This document shows, piece by piece, positions 31,648 to 41,996 of a stretch of 64,000 bases of DNA. Position 1 is the first letter of the stretch. Each line of letters begins with the position of its first letter. The stretch covers positions 248,001-312,000 of the forward strand of contig CAVYWS010000004.1 in the NCBI GenBank assembly GCA_963772265.1, written 5' to 3'. The DNA is from Mayfieldus sp963772265 (GTDB lineage Bacteria > Actinomycetota > Thermoleophilia > Solirubrobacterales > 70-9). Both the position numbers and the translations under genes were made by a program. The notes under the pieces were generated by a model, which saw only the letters and a list, made by a program, of their open reading frames with translations, was not told the DNA's origin and searched no databases.

Positions 31648-32465
31648 TGGCAGACGAACCCGAGCAGCAGCAGCAGGACGAGCAGCCCGAGGACGAGCAG
31701 CAGCCCGACGAGGCCGAGTCCCGGGACGAGCAGCCCCAGCCCGAGGCCTCCGAGGAGGCACAGCCCGAGGGCGACGGCGAGGGCGACGGCGACGACGCAG
31801 CCGCGCGGGCCGAGGACGCGGCAACCGAAGCCCCGGAAGAGGCGGAGGAGGCGCCCGCGCCTAAAGAGCCGGCCGCGAAGGAGGGCTCCAAGGACCTGCC
31901 CCCGGGCGCCGAGCTCGACCCGATCGCCCTCGAGCCAGAGCGCGAGCTGAGCGCCGAGGAGCGTGCCCGACTCGAGGCCGAGGCCGAGGAGCGTGCCCGG
32001 CTCGAGGCGGAGGCGACGTCGGAAGGCCGCGAGGAGCAGGAACAGGCGACGCCGAGGACGGTGGCAGAGCTGGCCGGCGACGCGCGCTACCTGGCGACCG
32101 GCAAGCGCAAGCGCTCGATCGCGCGAGTCACGATCACCCCAGGCGACGGCAAGTTCGAGGTCAACCGACGCACCCTGCAGGAGTACTTCCCGCGCCCGCT
32201 TCATCAGACCACGGCGCTTCAGCCGCTGACCGTGAGCGGCTATGAGGGAACCGTCGACGTGCGTGTCAACGTCAAGGGCGGGGGGGTCGGGGGACAGGCC
32301 GGCGCGGTCCGCCACGGCATCGCCCGGGCGCTGACCGAGATCGATCCCGAGCTGCGCAAGGAGCTGAAGCGGCGCGGGTTCCTGACTCGCGACGCGCGGG
32401 TCAAGGAGCGACGCAAGGCTGGGCTGAAGAAGGCCCGCAAGCGCCCGCAGTTCTCCAAGCGCTGA
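31647..32465 (+). CDS. rpsI: 30S ribosomal protein S9 with long acidic N-terminal extension
   Basis: Residues about 147-272 are a complete S9 domain (YLATGKRKRSIARV, VNVKGGGVGGQAGAVRHGIA, and the C-terminal KKARKRPQFSKR whose last Arg reaches the P-site tRNA). Ahead of it lies an unusual extension of about 146 residues, almost all Glu, Gln, Ala, Asp and Pro (for example EPEQQQQDEQPEDEQQP). The extension is in the same uninterrupted frame from an ATG coupled to rplM, and includes a 30-nt tandem duplication. Typical S9 is about 130 residues. The role of the extension is unknown. Confidence 0.95.
   Translation: MADEPEQQQQDEQPEDEQQPDEAESRDEQPQPEASEEAQPEGDGEGDGDDAAARAEDAATEAPEEAEEAPAPKEPAAKEGSKDLPPGAELDPIALEPERELSAEERARLEAEAEERARLEAEATSEGREEQEQATPRTVAELAGDARYLATGKRKRSIARVTITPGDGKFEVNRRTLQEYFPRPLHQTTALQPLTVSGYEGTVDVRVNVKGGGVGGQAGAVRHGIARALTEIDPELRKELKRRGFLTRDARVKERRKAGLKKARKRPQFSKR
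31953..32012 (+). repeat. 30-bp tandem duplication inside rpsI
   Basis: Two adjacent 30-nt units, differing at two positions, encode AEERARLEAE twice in the acidic extension of S9. This indicates recent expansion by duplication. Confidence 0.75.
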
Positions 32466-32473
32466 GCCCCCCA

Positions 32474-33787
32474 ATGTCGGCCAGGCGGAAGCTATTCGGC
32501 ACCGACGGTGTTCGAGGCGAGGTCGGCACGGACATCACCACCGAGCTCGCGACCGCGCTGGGCCGCGCCGCGACGCTGGCCTCCGACGCCGCCCGTCCCC
32601 AGGTCGTGATCGTCCGCGACACGCGCGAGTCGGGCCCGATGCTCGAGGCCGCCCTGGCGGCGGGGGTCGCCGAGGCCGGCGGCGACGCGCTGCTCGCCGG
32701 GGTGCTGCCCACCCCCGCCGTCTCGGTCCTGGTGCGGCGCCACGGCCTCGACCTCGGCGCGGTCGTCTCCGCGTCGCACAACCCGTTCGGCGACAACGGG
32801 ATCAAGTTCTTCTCACCCCGGGGCGGCAAGCTGGACGACGCCGAGGAGGCCGAGATCGAGGAGCTGATCGACGGCTCAGCAGCCGCCCAAGGGAGTGGGA
32901 CGGGTGCGCGAGCTGCAGGGCGCGCTCGACGACTATCTGCGCGAGCTGTCCCGCGCCTTCCCGCTCGACCTGAGCGGGATGCGGGTCGCCCTCGACTGCG
33001 CCAACGGCGCCACCTACCGCGCGGCGCCGGCGATCTTCGAGCGGCTCGGGGCCGAGGTCGAGGCGATCGCGGTGGAGCCCGACGGCCGCAACATCAACGC
33101 CGGTTGCGGCTCGACCCACATGGAGACGATCTCGAACGCGATCAAGGCCTCCGAGGCGGAGATCGGGTTCGCCTTCGACGGCGACGGCGACCGGGTGCTG
33201 GCCGTCGATCGCGCCGGAGCGGTTCATGACGGCGACGAGCTGGTCGCCCTCGGCGCACTCGACCTCAAGCGGCGCGAGGCGCTGCGGGGCGGCGTCGTGG
33301 TCACCGTGATGACCAACTACGGCTTCCACGAGGCAATGGAGAGGCCGGGATCGAGGTCGCGACGACCCAGGTCGGAGACCGCTACGTGCTCGAGGAGCTG
33401 AACCGGCGGGGCTGGTTGCTGGGCGGCGAGCAGTCCGGCCACATCATCTCGATGGACTTCGCGCCGACCGGCGACGGCATCGCCGCAGCGCTGGAGGCGA
33501 TCCGCGGCCTCGACGGAGCCGACCTCGCCGAGGCGGCCCCGTTCGAGCGGCTTCCCCAGCGGCTGGAGAACGTCACGGTCGCCGACCGCGAGGCGATCGC
33601 GGGGGCCGATCAGGTCTGGGACGCGGTCAAGCGCGAGGAGAAGGCGCTCGAGGGTCGGGGCCGGGTACTTGTGCGTGCGTCGGGCACCGAGCCCCTGGTC
33701 CGGGTCATGGTCGAGGCCCCGACCGAGCAGGAGTGCGAGCAGGTCTGCGAGCGGCTGGTCGGCGTCGTAAAGAGTCAACTGGCCTGA
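32474..33787 (+). CDS. glmM: Phosphoglucosamine mutase (two compensating frameshifts near 32893 and 33343)
   Basis: Interconverts glucosamine-6-phosphate and glucosamine-1-phosphate for UDP-GlcNAc synthesis. Features are KLFGTDGVRGEVGTD, the phosphoserine loop VVSASHNPFGDNGIKFF, the metal loop FAFDGDGDRV, LGGEQSGHI and the C-terminal RASGTEPLVRVMVE. An extra G near 32893 and a missing base near 33343 break the frame; together they cancel, giving about 437 residues, near the family norm. It starts 9 bp after rpsI and precedes glmS. Confidence 0.92.
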
Positions 33788-33854
33788 CGTTCGAGTTTTT
33801 TCTCCTAATTTCGACTTCTAATCGCGCCGCCCGGCCTCTACTCTTTCTCTCTCT

Positions 33855-35727
33855 GTGTGCGGAATCGTGGGATACGTGGGCGGACGCCCCTGCCAGGATC
33901 TCCTGGTCGCGGGCCTGGAGAAGCTCGAGTACCGCGGCTATGACTCGGCCGGCATCTCGCTGATCTCGAACGGGCACATCGACAGCGTCCGCGCGGTCGG
34001 CAACCTCGCCAACCTGCGCGCCGCGGTCGAGGAGCGCGCGCGGCGCGCGTAACGGTTCCTCCGGGAGCGTCGCTCTCGCCGACCCGCCCGCCAAGACCGG
34101 CGTTGCCCACACCCGCTGGGCGACCCACGGCCGGGTCACCGAAGAGAACGCCCACCCGCATGGCGACTGCAGCGACCGCATCCACATCGTCCTCAATGGG
34201 ATCGTCGAGAACCACGCCGACCTGCGCCGCGAGCTCGCCGAGCAGGGCCACACCTTCAGCTCCGAGACCGACGCCGAGATCGTCGCCCATCTGATCGAGC
34301 GTCACTACGAGGACGACCTGGCGGCCGCGGTTCGCGCCGCGTTTGCCGATCTGCGCGGCCACTACGCGTTCGTCGCGATGCACGCAGACCATCCCGGCCT
34401 GCTGGTCGGTGCCCGCAAGGAGTGCCCGCTGGTCGCCGGGGTCGGAGAGGGAGAGAACTTCCTCGCCTCGGCGATTCCCGCCTTCCTGGCCCAGACCCGG
34501 AACGTGATGCTGATCGACAACGACGAGCTGGTCGTCATCGACGCCGACGGAGTCACGATCACAGACGTCGACGGCAAGCCCGTCGACCGCGAGGTCGAGA
34601 AGATCACCTGGGACGAGGACGCGGCCGAGAAGGGGGGCTATGAGACCTTCATGCTGAAGGAGATCCACGAGCAGCCCGACGCGGTCGCCGAGACGATCAC
34701 CGACCGGCTGCCGACCGACGACGGCATCGATCTCTCCGAGGTCGATCTCGACGACGATTACCTACGGGGCATCAAGCGGATCGTGATCGTCGCCTGCGGG
34801 ACCGCCTACCACGCCGGCCTGGTCGGCCGCTACGCGATCGAGCAGTGGGCCCGCGTCCCGGTCGAGATGGACATCGCCTCCGAGTACCGCTACCGCAACC
34901 CGGTGATCGGGCCCGAGGACCTGGTGATCGCGATCAGCCAGTCCGGTGAGACCGCCGACACCCTGGCGGCGATGCGGCTGGCGCACGAGAACGGGGCCAA
35001 GGTCCTCGCGGTCACCAACGTCATGGGCAGCCAGGCGACGCGCGACGCCGACGCCGTGCTGTACACCCGCGCCGGGCTGGAGATCTGCGTCGCGGCGACC
35101 AAGACATTCGTCGCCCAGGTCGCCGCCATGTTCCTGCTCGGGCTGCGGCTCGCCGAGGTCCGCGGGACCCTGGAGCCCCAGGAGCTCACCCGTCTGATCC
35201 ACGAGCTGAAGGCGATTCCCTCGGCGATCGAGGCCACGATCGCCGCGGTCGAGGGTCCGGTCGAGAAGATCGCCCGCGACCACGCCGACAGCGGATTCTT
35301 CCTCTACCTCGGGCGCCACATCGGCCTGCCGATCTGCCTCGAGGGGGCGCTGAAGATGAAGGAGATCTCCTACATCCCCACCGACGCCTACGCGGCGGGG
35401 GAGATGAAGCACGGCCCGATCGCCCTGCTCGACGAGTCGACGCCGGTGGTCTGCGTGGCGACCGAGAGCCCGGTGCTCGAGAAGGTCCTCTCCAACGTGG
35501 CCGAGGTCAGGGCCCGCGGCGCCGACGTGATCGCGATCGCGTCGGAGGGCGACGAGCGAGTCGCCGAGGTCGCGGACCAGACCCTCTACGTGGCCCGCGC
35601 CGACTGGATCCTGGAGTCGATCCTGGCGGTGCTGCCGCTGCAGCTGCTCGCCTACCACGTGGCGCGCGCCAAGGGCCTCAACGTCGATCAGCCGCGCAAC
35701 CTGGCGAAGACCGTCACGGTCGAATAG
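33855..35727 (+). CDS. glmS: Glutamine-fructose-6-phosphate aminotransferase (frameshifted near 34040)
   Basis: First committed step to UDP-GlcNAc. The GTG start is followed directly by the nucleophile Cys (CGIVGYVGGRPCQDLL), then the amidotransferase domain (THTRWATHG-type motif VAHTRWATHG, HIVLNGIVENH) and two SIS sugar-isomerase domains (CGTAYHAG, ISQSGETADTL, KHGPIAL), ending LAKTVTVE. A TAA appears at 34048-34050 because of one extra base in the CGCGCGCGG stretch; removing it joins RNGSSGSVALADPP to the rest, about 623 residues. No ribosome-binding site precedes the GTG. Confidence 0.93.
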
Positions 35728-35746
35728 AGCCCTCGGGAGCGCTCGC

Positions 35747-35752
35747 TACGAT
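35747..35752 (+). promoter_or_regulatory. -10 element TACGAT for a leaderless transcript
   Basis: TACGAT ends 9 nt before the GTG at 35762, with no Shine-Dalgarno sequence. Confidence 0.45.
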
Positions 35753-35761
35753 GCCGCGCTC

Positions 35762-37309
35762 GTGCTGATGCGTCCCCGCGTCCTCGCCTGCGCTCTCGCC
35801 GCAGCCACCGCGCTCGGAATCTCCGCCTGTGGCGGGGGCGGGGGCGGCGTCAGCGACGACGATCCCGCCACGCTGGCGCCCGCCGGCGCACCGATCTACG
35901 TCCAGGGGGTGCTGCGCCCGCAGGGCAAGCAGAAGACCGATGTCGAGTCTCTCGCCTCCACGATCAGCGGCATCGCCGACCCGACCGCCAAGCTGATCGA
36001 GCTGGCGGACCAGGGGCTCAACGAGACGCCCTCGGCGAGCGGCAAGCATCTGACCTTCGCCAAGGACATCGAGCCCTGGCTGGGCGCGAAAGCCGGCCTG
36101 TTCGTCGAGAACCTCGGAGAGGACCCGACCGCGGCGGGAATCGTTCAGACCACAGACGCAGGCGCCGCCAAGAAATTCGTCGAGGACGCGAAGGAGAAGG
36201 GCGATCGGGACCGCTCCTACAAAGGCGTCGACTACGTAATCGACAGCGACGGAAGCACCGCCGCCGGCGTCGTCGACGACTTCCTGGTGCTCGGCAACGA
36301 GGCGGCGTTCAAGCACGCGGTCGACGTCTCCAAGGGCGCCGACTCGCTCGGCGATCAGGACACGTTCACGGAGGCACTCGACCAGGCGCCCTCCGGCAGC
36401 ATGCTCGACGTCTACGCGAGCCTGGAGGGGATCTGGGACGCGGTCAGGGCCAACGATCCCGACAACGCCAAGGTCCTCTCGGCTTCGTTTGGCGACCCGA
36501 GCGGCAAGTCTGCCCTCGCCAGCGTCGTCCCCTCATCCGATTCGGTCGAGCTCGACCTTGCGACCAACGCCGACCAGAAGGTCCAGCTCTCGGACCTCTC
36601 GAGCCTGATCGAGACCTTCCCCGCCGGCTCGTTCGTAGCGCTCGGCATTCCCGACATCGGCGACCGGATCAACGAGACGATCGACCAGCTCGACAGCAGC
36701 GGGGTCGTCACCCGGGACCAGATCGACGGCCAGCTCTCGACGCTCGGGCTCAGCCTCGACAAGATCACCTCCGCCCTCGGCGACCTCGGGATCTTCGTCG
36801 AGGGCAGCGACCGGGCAACCCTGCAGGGGGCCGGCGTGATCACGAGCAAGGACCCAACCACAGCCGAGAAGCTGATCGCGCAGTTCCGGGGCCTGGCCCT
36901 GGTCGCCGGGCAGAGCGGAATCAGCGCCGCCAAGGTTGGAAAGGGGCTGACCCTGCGCGATCCCGAGCAGCTCGGCCCGCAGCCGCTGACGATCACGGTG
37001 GAAGGCGGAAAGATCGTGATCGGCTACGGCGAGCAGGCCACCGAGCAGGCGGTCGGCAGCGGTGGCGGCGCGACGCTGAAGGACGACCCGACCTACCGCC
37101 AGGCGATCGACGCGCTGGGCGGCGACGGCGTGTCCGGTTACTTTTCGCTCTCGCAGATCTTCCGGCTCGCCGACTCGCTCGGGGCGATCAGAGACCCCGA
37201 CTACCAGCAGGCTCGGCCCTACCTGGACAGGCTCAGCTACGCGGTGCTCGGCAGCGGCGAGGGGGGCGACTTCCAGAACAGCAAGGTAATCGTCGGCGTC
37301 AAGCCCTGA
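35762..37309 (+). CDS. DUF3352-type lipoprotein (515 aa)
   Basis: The N-terminus VLMRPRVLACALAAATA followed by lipobox LGISAC makes this an exported lipoprotein, with a Gly-rich spacer after the Cys. The rest resembles DUF3352 proteins: APAGAPIYVQGVLRP, LGAKAGLFVENL, DDFLVLGNEAAFKHAV, and LGIFVEGSD, repeated alpha/beta units thought to be extracytoplasmic. Molecular function is unknown. Either the GTG at 35762 or the ATG at 35768 could start it; the -10 position favours the GTG. It stands between glmS and nnr on the same strand. Confidence 0.8.
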   Translation: MLMRPRVLACALAAATALGISACGGGGGGVSDDDPATLAPAGAPIYVQGVLRPQGKQKTDVESLASTISGIADPTAKLIELADQGLNETPSASGKHLTFAKDIEPWLGAKAGLFVENLGEDPTAAGIVQTTDAGAAKKFVEDAKEKGDRDRSYKGVDYVIDSDGSTAAGVVDDFLVLGNEAAFKHAVDVSKGADSLGDQDTFTEALDQAPSGSMLDVYASLEGIWDAVRANDPDNAKVLSASFGDPSGKSALASVVPSSDSVELDLATNADQKVQLSDLSSLIETFPAGSFVALGIPDIGDRINETIDQLDSSGVVTRDQIDGQLSTLGLSLDKITSALGDLGIFVEGSDRATLQGAGVITSKDPTTAEKLIAQFRGLALVAGQSGISAAKVGKGLTLRDPEQLGPQPLTITVEGGKIVIGYGEQATEQAVGSGGGATLKDDPTYRQAIDALGGDGVSGYFSLSQIFRLADSLGAIRDPDYQQARPYLDRLSYAVLGSGEGGDFQNSKVIVGVKP

Positions 37310-37316
37310 GCACGGC

Positions 37317-37322
37317 TAACCT
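37317..37322 (+). promoter_or_regulatory. -10 element TAACCT for a leaderless transcript
   Basis: TAACCT ends 8 nt before the GTG start of nnr at 37331; no ribosome-binding site intervenes. Confidence 0.5.
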
Positions 37323-37330
37323 CGCCAGCC

Positions 37331-38858
37331 GTGGACGCCTGGCTGGAACCGCTTTACGACGCAGAGGGGATGCGCGCCGTCGACCGCTGGGCGATCGAGG
37401 AGCAGGGCGTCCCCTCGCTCGACCTGATGGAGACCGCCGGCGAGGCCGTCGCGAGGGCGACCGCTTCGATGGCGCCACGGGGCCCGGTTCGGGTCGTCTG
37501 CGGCAAGGGCAACAACGGCGGCGACGGCCTGGTCGCGGCCCGCCACCTCGCCGACACCGGCTTCGAAGTCGAGGTCGCTGCTGCTCTCCGCGCCGGCCGA
37601 GCTCTCCGGCGACGCTGAGGCAAACCTCAAGCGCTTCGGCTCCGCTCGCCAGGTCGATCCCGCAAGCCTCGGCGCTGAGCTTGCCGATTCGGGTGCCGTG
37701 ATCGACGCGATCTTCGGCACCGGCTTCGAGGGCGCTCCCCGCAGCCCCTTCGACGCCGCGATCGACGCGATCAACCGCACTGGCGCACCGGTGGTCGCCT
37801 GCGACATCGCCTCCGGAGTCAACGCCGCCAACGGCGAGGTCGAGGGCGCCGCGGTCGAGGCGGACCTGACGGTCAGCTTCCACGCGGCCAAGGTCGGCCA
37901 CCGGATCGCCCCCGGCAAGGCGCACACCGGCGAGCTCGTCGTGGCGCCGATCGGGATACCGGACGGCGCGCCGGCGGAGCCGGTCGCCGGGGTGATCGCC
38001 GATGCGGTGCTGGGGCTCCTGCCCCGGCGGGGCCCGGCATCGACCAAGTTCAGCTCCGGGCAGGTGGTGATCGTCGGCGGCTCGCGCGGGCTCACCGGTG
38101 CGCCCTGCATGGCTGCCCTGGCGGCGATTCGCGCCGGCGCCGGCTATGCGACGGTCGCGGTGCCCGCCGATCTGGAGGCGATCTTCGAGATCAAGCTGAC
38201 CGAGGTGATGTCGCGGGCATGCCCGAGCGAGGACGGGGCACTCGGGCCGCAGTCGGCGCAGGCCGCGCTGGAGGCCTGCGAGCCCGCCGCCGCCGCCGTG
38301 CTCGGCCCCGGCCTTGGGCGTCGCGAGGGGACACTGCAGCTGGCGCGGGAGCTGGCCCTGGGCATCGAGGCGCCGCTGGTGCTCGACGCCGACGGTCTCA
38401 ATGCCCACGCTGGGCGCCTCGAGTCGCTGCGCGAGCGCAGCGCGCCGGCGGTTCTCACCCCGCACGCGGGCGAGCTCGGGCGCCTGCTGGAGCGAAGCTC
38501 GGATGAGATCGGAACCCACCGCCTCGCCGCGGCCCGAGAGGCGGCCCGGGCGGGCGGCTGCGTGCTGCTGCTCAAGGGCGACGACACGATCGTCACCGAT
38601 GGCGACCGGGTCGCCGTCAACGCCCTCTCGGCGCCGGCTCTGGCCACCGCGGGGACGGGGGACACGCTGTCGGGAACGATCGGGGCGCTGCTGGCACGCG
38701 GCCTGGAGCCCTTCGCCGCCGCCTGTGCGGGCGCGCTGGCGGGAGCCCGGGCCGGGCGCCTCGCCGCCGCCCGGGTCGGCGCCCCGGAGTCGGTCGTGGC
38801 CACCGATGTGATCGCCGAGATCCCCTCCGCGCTTCGTCCCGAGCACCCCGTCGAATAA
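37331..38858 (+). CDS. nnr: Bifunctional NAD(P)H-hydrate epimerase / ADP-dependent hydrate dehydratase (frameshifted near 37577)
   Basis: Repairs damaged NAD(P)H hydrates. The N-terminal YjeF_N epimerase domain shows EGMRAVDRWAIEEQG, VVCGKGNNGGDGLVAARHL and IDAIFGTGFEG. The C-terminal YjeF_C dehydratase domain shows VIVGGSRGLTGAP, AVLGPGLGRR, LVLDADGLNA, VLTPHAGELGRLL and ATAGTGDTLSGTIGALLA. An extra G near 37577 breaks the frame after FEVEV; removing it gives LLLSAPAELSGDAEANL and about 508 residues, normal for the fused enzyme. Confidence 0.92.
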
Positions 38859-38861
38859 CGT
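38856..38861 (+). promoter_or_regulatory. -10 element TAACGT for a leaderless transcript
   Basis: TAACGT overlaps the nnr stop codon and ends 8 nt before the ATG at 38870. Confidence 0.45.
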
Positions 38862-38869
38862 TGCCGCCG

Positions 38870-39337
38870 ATGGCAAAGACCGCCGCCGACATCATGGACG
38901 CCGACGTGCCGGCCCTCGGCCCCGAGGACGACGCGCGGCGGGCGATCGAGCTGCTGGCCGAGCGCGAGATCGGAGCGCTGCCGGTTGTCAACTCGGGCGA
39001 AAAGGTGATCGGCATCGTCAGCGAATCGGACCTCGTGATCAGCGACGAGGAGGCCGACGTCCACCTTCCCCACTTCATCAACATCATGGGCGGCGTGATC
39101 TTCACCGAGTCGCTGAAGGGCTTCGAGAAGAAGCTCAACAAGGCATTTGCGACCAACGTCAGGGACCTGATGAGCGAGGACCCGGTGGTGGCGCATACCG
39201 ACGACGGCGTGGAGAAGGTCGCGCGGCTGATCGCCGAGAAGCACCACAACCATCTTCCGGTGGTCGACGCCGACGGCAAGCTGGCCGGCATGGTCACCCG
39301 CGCCGACGCGCTCGCCGCGCTCGTCGAGGGGGGATAG
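38870..39337 (+). CDS. CBS-domain protein
   Basis: Two CBS motifs make up nearly the whole 155 residues: AADIMDADVPALGPEDDARR with GIVSESDLVISDE, and VRDLMSEDPVVAHTDDGVEK with GKLAGMVTRADALAAL. The long insert between them (HFINIMGGVIFTESLKGFEKK) is typical of a subgroup of free-standing CBS pairs that bind adenine nucleotides. Cytoplasmic. The partner is unknown; its position between nnr and alr suggests no specific pathway. The ATG at 38870 is chosen over the TTG at 38861 because of the -10 spacing. Confidence 0.85.
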   Translation: MAKTAADIMDADVPALGPEDDARRAIELLAEREIGALPVVNSGEKVIGIVSESDLVISDEEADVHLPHFINIMGGVIFTESLKGFEKKLNKAFATNVRDLMSEDPVVAHTDDGVEKVARLIAEKHHNHLPVVDADGKLAGMVTRADALAALVEGG

Positions 39338-39395
39338 ATGTCGACGCTGAGCAGAGCGGGCGAAGCCCGCGATTGCGAAGCGTCGGGCTGGTGGG

Positions 39396-40532
39396 GTGGA
39401 GGTGATTGAAGCGCCCGAGCGGGCCGTCGCGCGCATAGACCTCGAGGCGGTGAAGCGCAATTGCCGCCACCTCGCTGCGCAGCTCGCCGGCGGCGCCGAG
39501 CTCTGCGCCGTCGTCAAGGCGGACGGCTATGGCCACGGCGCCATGGCCTGCGCCAACGCCGCGCTCGAGGGAGGGGCGGCCCGTCTCGCGGTGGCCACCG
39601 CCCGCGAGGCCGAGGAGATCGGCCGCCGGCTCCAACACGTCCCGCTGTTGACGATGGGAGCGCTGACCGAGGCCGACGTCGACCTGGCGCTGGACGCGGG
39701 CTCTGAGATCGCCGCCTGGCGCGAGGATTTCCTGCGCCTGCTGGCCGCGCGGGCCCAGGCCCAGGGCAGGCCGGCGAAGGTGCACGTCAAGCACGACAGC
39801 GGCATGGGGCGGCTGGGGACCCCGGATCCCGACGAGGTGAAGCGGCTGGTGGCGATCTGCGAAGCCGAGGACGGCCTGCGCCTGGCCGGCGTCTGGACGC
39901 ACTTCGCTACCGCCGACGAGCCCGACTCCGACTACTTCGACGAGCAGCTGCGGCGGTTCGCGCCCCTCGCCGAGGAGGTCAAGGGCCGCCATCCCGAGGT
40001 CACCGTGCATGCGGCGAACAGCGCCGCGGTGTTTCGCGACCCCGGATCCCACTTCGACATGGCGCGTTGCGGGATCGCGGTCTACGGGCTCGACCCCTTC
40101 CACGAGGACCCCGCCGCCCGCGGGCTGGAGCCGGCGCTCGAGCTGCGCTCCTACGTCGCCGACGTGAAGCGGTTCGCCGCCGGCACCAGCGCCGGCTACG
40201 GACGAACCTGGAAGGCGGCCGCCGACACCTGGGTCGGGGTGCTGCCGATCGGATATGGCGACGGAGTCAGGCGGGGCCTCTCAAACAACGGCGAGGTCCT
40301 GGTCGGAGGCCGGCGCTACCCGCTGGTCGGCACGGTCTCGATGGACAACGTCACGATCGATCTCGGACCGGAGACAGGGGTCGCGCCGGGCGACGAGGCG
40401 GTGCTGATCGGAGCCGACGGCGAGGAGCGGATCCTCGCCGAGGACGTGGCTCGGCGGCTGGGCACGATCAACTACGAGGTGACCTGCGGGATCTCGGCTC
40501 GCGTGCCGCGGGCCCACCGCGAACCGGGATGA
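39396..40532 (+). CDS. alr: Alanine racemase
   Basis: A PLP-dependent fold III enzyme that makes D-alanine for peptidoglycan. The PLP lysine motif AVVKADGYGHGA is present, as are HVKHDSGMGRLG, THFATADEP, the tyrosine region SAGYGRTW, the VGVLPIGYGDGVRRG loop and LVGTVSMDNVTIDLG. Length 378 residues is normal. GTG start at 39396 following AGG-rich sequence. The 3' end overlaps the nucleotidyltransferase gene by 4 bp. Confidence 0.95.
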   Translation: MEVIEAPERAVARIDLEAVKRNCRHLAAQLAGGAELCAVVKADGYGHGAMACANAALEGGAARLAVATAREAEEIGRRLQHVPLLTMGALTEADVDLALDAGSEIAAWREDFLRLLAARAQAQGRPAKVHVKHDSGMGRLGTPDPDEVKRLVAICEAEDGLRLAGVWTHFATADEPDSDYFDEQLRRFAPLAEEVKGRHPEVTVHAANSAAVFRDPGSHFDMARCGIAVYGLDPFHEDPAARGLEPALELRSYVADVKRFAAGTSAGYGRTWKAAADTWVGVLPIGYGDGVRRGLSNNGEVLVGGRRYPLVGTVSMDNVTIDLGPETGVAPGDEAVLIGADGEERILAEDVARRLGTINYEVTCGISARVPRAHREPG

Positions 40533-41984
40533 GGGTCGAGAGCGCCGAGCTCGCCGAGCGGGTCCTCGCGTCCGCGCCGGTGCGAGCCGCCCGCGAGACG
40601 CTCGGAGGGCGAGGTCGACGCCTGGGTCGTCGGCGGAGCCGTGCGCGCCGCCGCCCTTGGCCGCGACGTCACCGATCTCGACCTCGCGGTTTCCGCCGGA
40701 GAGGACTCGGCGGCGCGACAGCTCGCCCGGGCGGTGGACGGGCACGCCTTTCCCCTCTCCGACGAGTTCGGAACCTGGCGGGTGGTCGATCGCGATCACC
40801 GCCCGGTCGCCGACGTCTCGCGGCTGCGCGGCGGCTCGATCGAGGCCGACCTGGGGGCGCGCGACTTCACCGTCGGCGCGGTCGCGGTTCCGCTCGGCGG
40901 CGGCCCGACGCTCGACCCCTACGGAGGTCTTGCGGATCTGGAGCGGGGTTTGCTTCGCACCGTCTCCGACGGCGCCTTCGCCGACGATCCGCTGCGACTG
41001 CTGCGGGCCGCCCGGCTGGGAGCCGAGCTCGGCCTCGCGCCCGATCCCGACACGGTCGAGCTGGGGCGCGCGGTCGCCGCCCGGGCCGGCGAGCCCGCCG
41101 GCGAGCGCCAGTTCGTGGAGCTGCGGCGGATCGTCGCCGGACCGGATCCGCTGCGCGGCCTGGAGCTGATCGACGAGCTGGGCATCAGCGGCGAGGTCCT
41201 GCCCGAGCTGGAGGCGCTGCGCGGAGTCGAGCAGAGCCCCAACCACCACCTCGACGTGCACGGCCACACGCTCGAGGTCCTGCGCAGGCTGCTCGAGGTG
41301 GAGAGCAACCTCGACCAGTTCGCCGGGCCGAGCGCCGCCGGGGTGCGCGAGCTGCTCGACGAGCCGCTGGCCGACGACCTGACCCGTGGCGTGGCGCTCC
41401 GCTTCGGTGCCCTCGTGCACGACTTCGGCAAGCCGGCCACTCGGCGGGAGCAGGGGGAGTTCGTGACCTTCATCGGCCACGACCGCAGCGGGGCCGAGCT
41501 GGTGGCCGGGATGTGCGCGCGCCTGCAGACCAGCCGCGTCCTGCGCCGCCACCTTCAGGGCCTCACCCTGCACCACCTGCGGCTCGGGTTCATGGTCCAC
41601 GAGCGGCCGCTGAGCGCTCGCCGGATTCACGAGTACCTGCGTGCCACCGAGCCGGTCAGCGCCGATGTCACGCTGCTCACCGTCGCCGACCGGCTCTCCG
41701 CCCGCGGCGAGGGGCCGGTGGCGAGCGGCGAGATGATCGAGGCTCATCTGGAGCTGGCCCGCGAGATGCTCGCGGCGGCCCTGCAATGGCACCGGGACGG
41801 CCCGCCGAGGCCGCCGATCGACGGCAACGAGCTGGTCGCCGAGCTGGGTATCGAGCCCGGTCCCGAGATCGGCAGGCTGCTGGCCGAGATCGAGGCGGCT
41901 CAGTACGCGGGCGAGGTCTCTGACCGGGCCGGGGCGCTGGAGCTCGCCCGCGGCCTGGCCGAATCGGCGCCGAGCACTGGATAA
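40529..41984 (+). CDS. cca: CCA tRNA nucleotidyltransferase / poly(A) polymerase family with HD domain (frameshifted near 40606)
   Basis: A class II nucleotidyltransferase of about 484 residues after one correction. The head domain carries VDAWVVGGAVRAAALGRDVTDLDLA-type elements (the GG and DxD motifs), then RDFTVGAVAV and DPLRLLRAARLGAEL; the tail holds an HD phosphohydrolase motif, GALVHDFGKP, and RLQTSRVLRRHL. It adds CCA to tRNA or acts as a related phosphatase/nucleotidyltransferase. An extra G in CTCGGAGG near 40606 breaks the frame after the first 26 residues. The start overlaps alr (ATGA). Confidence 0.85.
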
Positions 41985-41987
41985 GCT
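41982..41987 (+). promoter_or_regulatory. -10 element TAAGCT for a leaderless transcript
   Basis: TAAGCT ends 9 nt before the ATG at 41997 and overlaps the stop codon of the preceding gene. Confidence 0.45.
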
Positions 41988-41996
41988 GGCGCCGCG

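Noticed and set aside
33343..34050. Programmed frameshifting in glmM and glmS
   Set aside because: No slippery heptamer or downstream pseudoknot is evident, and similar breaks recur across unrelated genes in the window; sequencing error is simpler.
40067..41923. Long plus-strand frame overlapping alr and cca
   Set aside because: Arg-rich low-complexity product; the overlapping frames encode clear alanine racemase and nucleotidyltransferase motifs.
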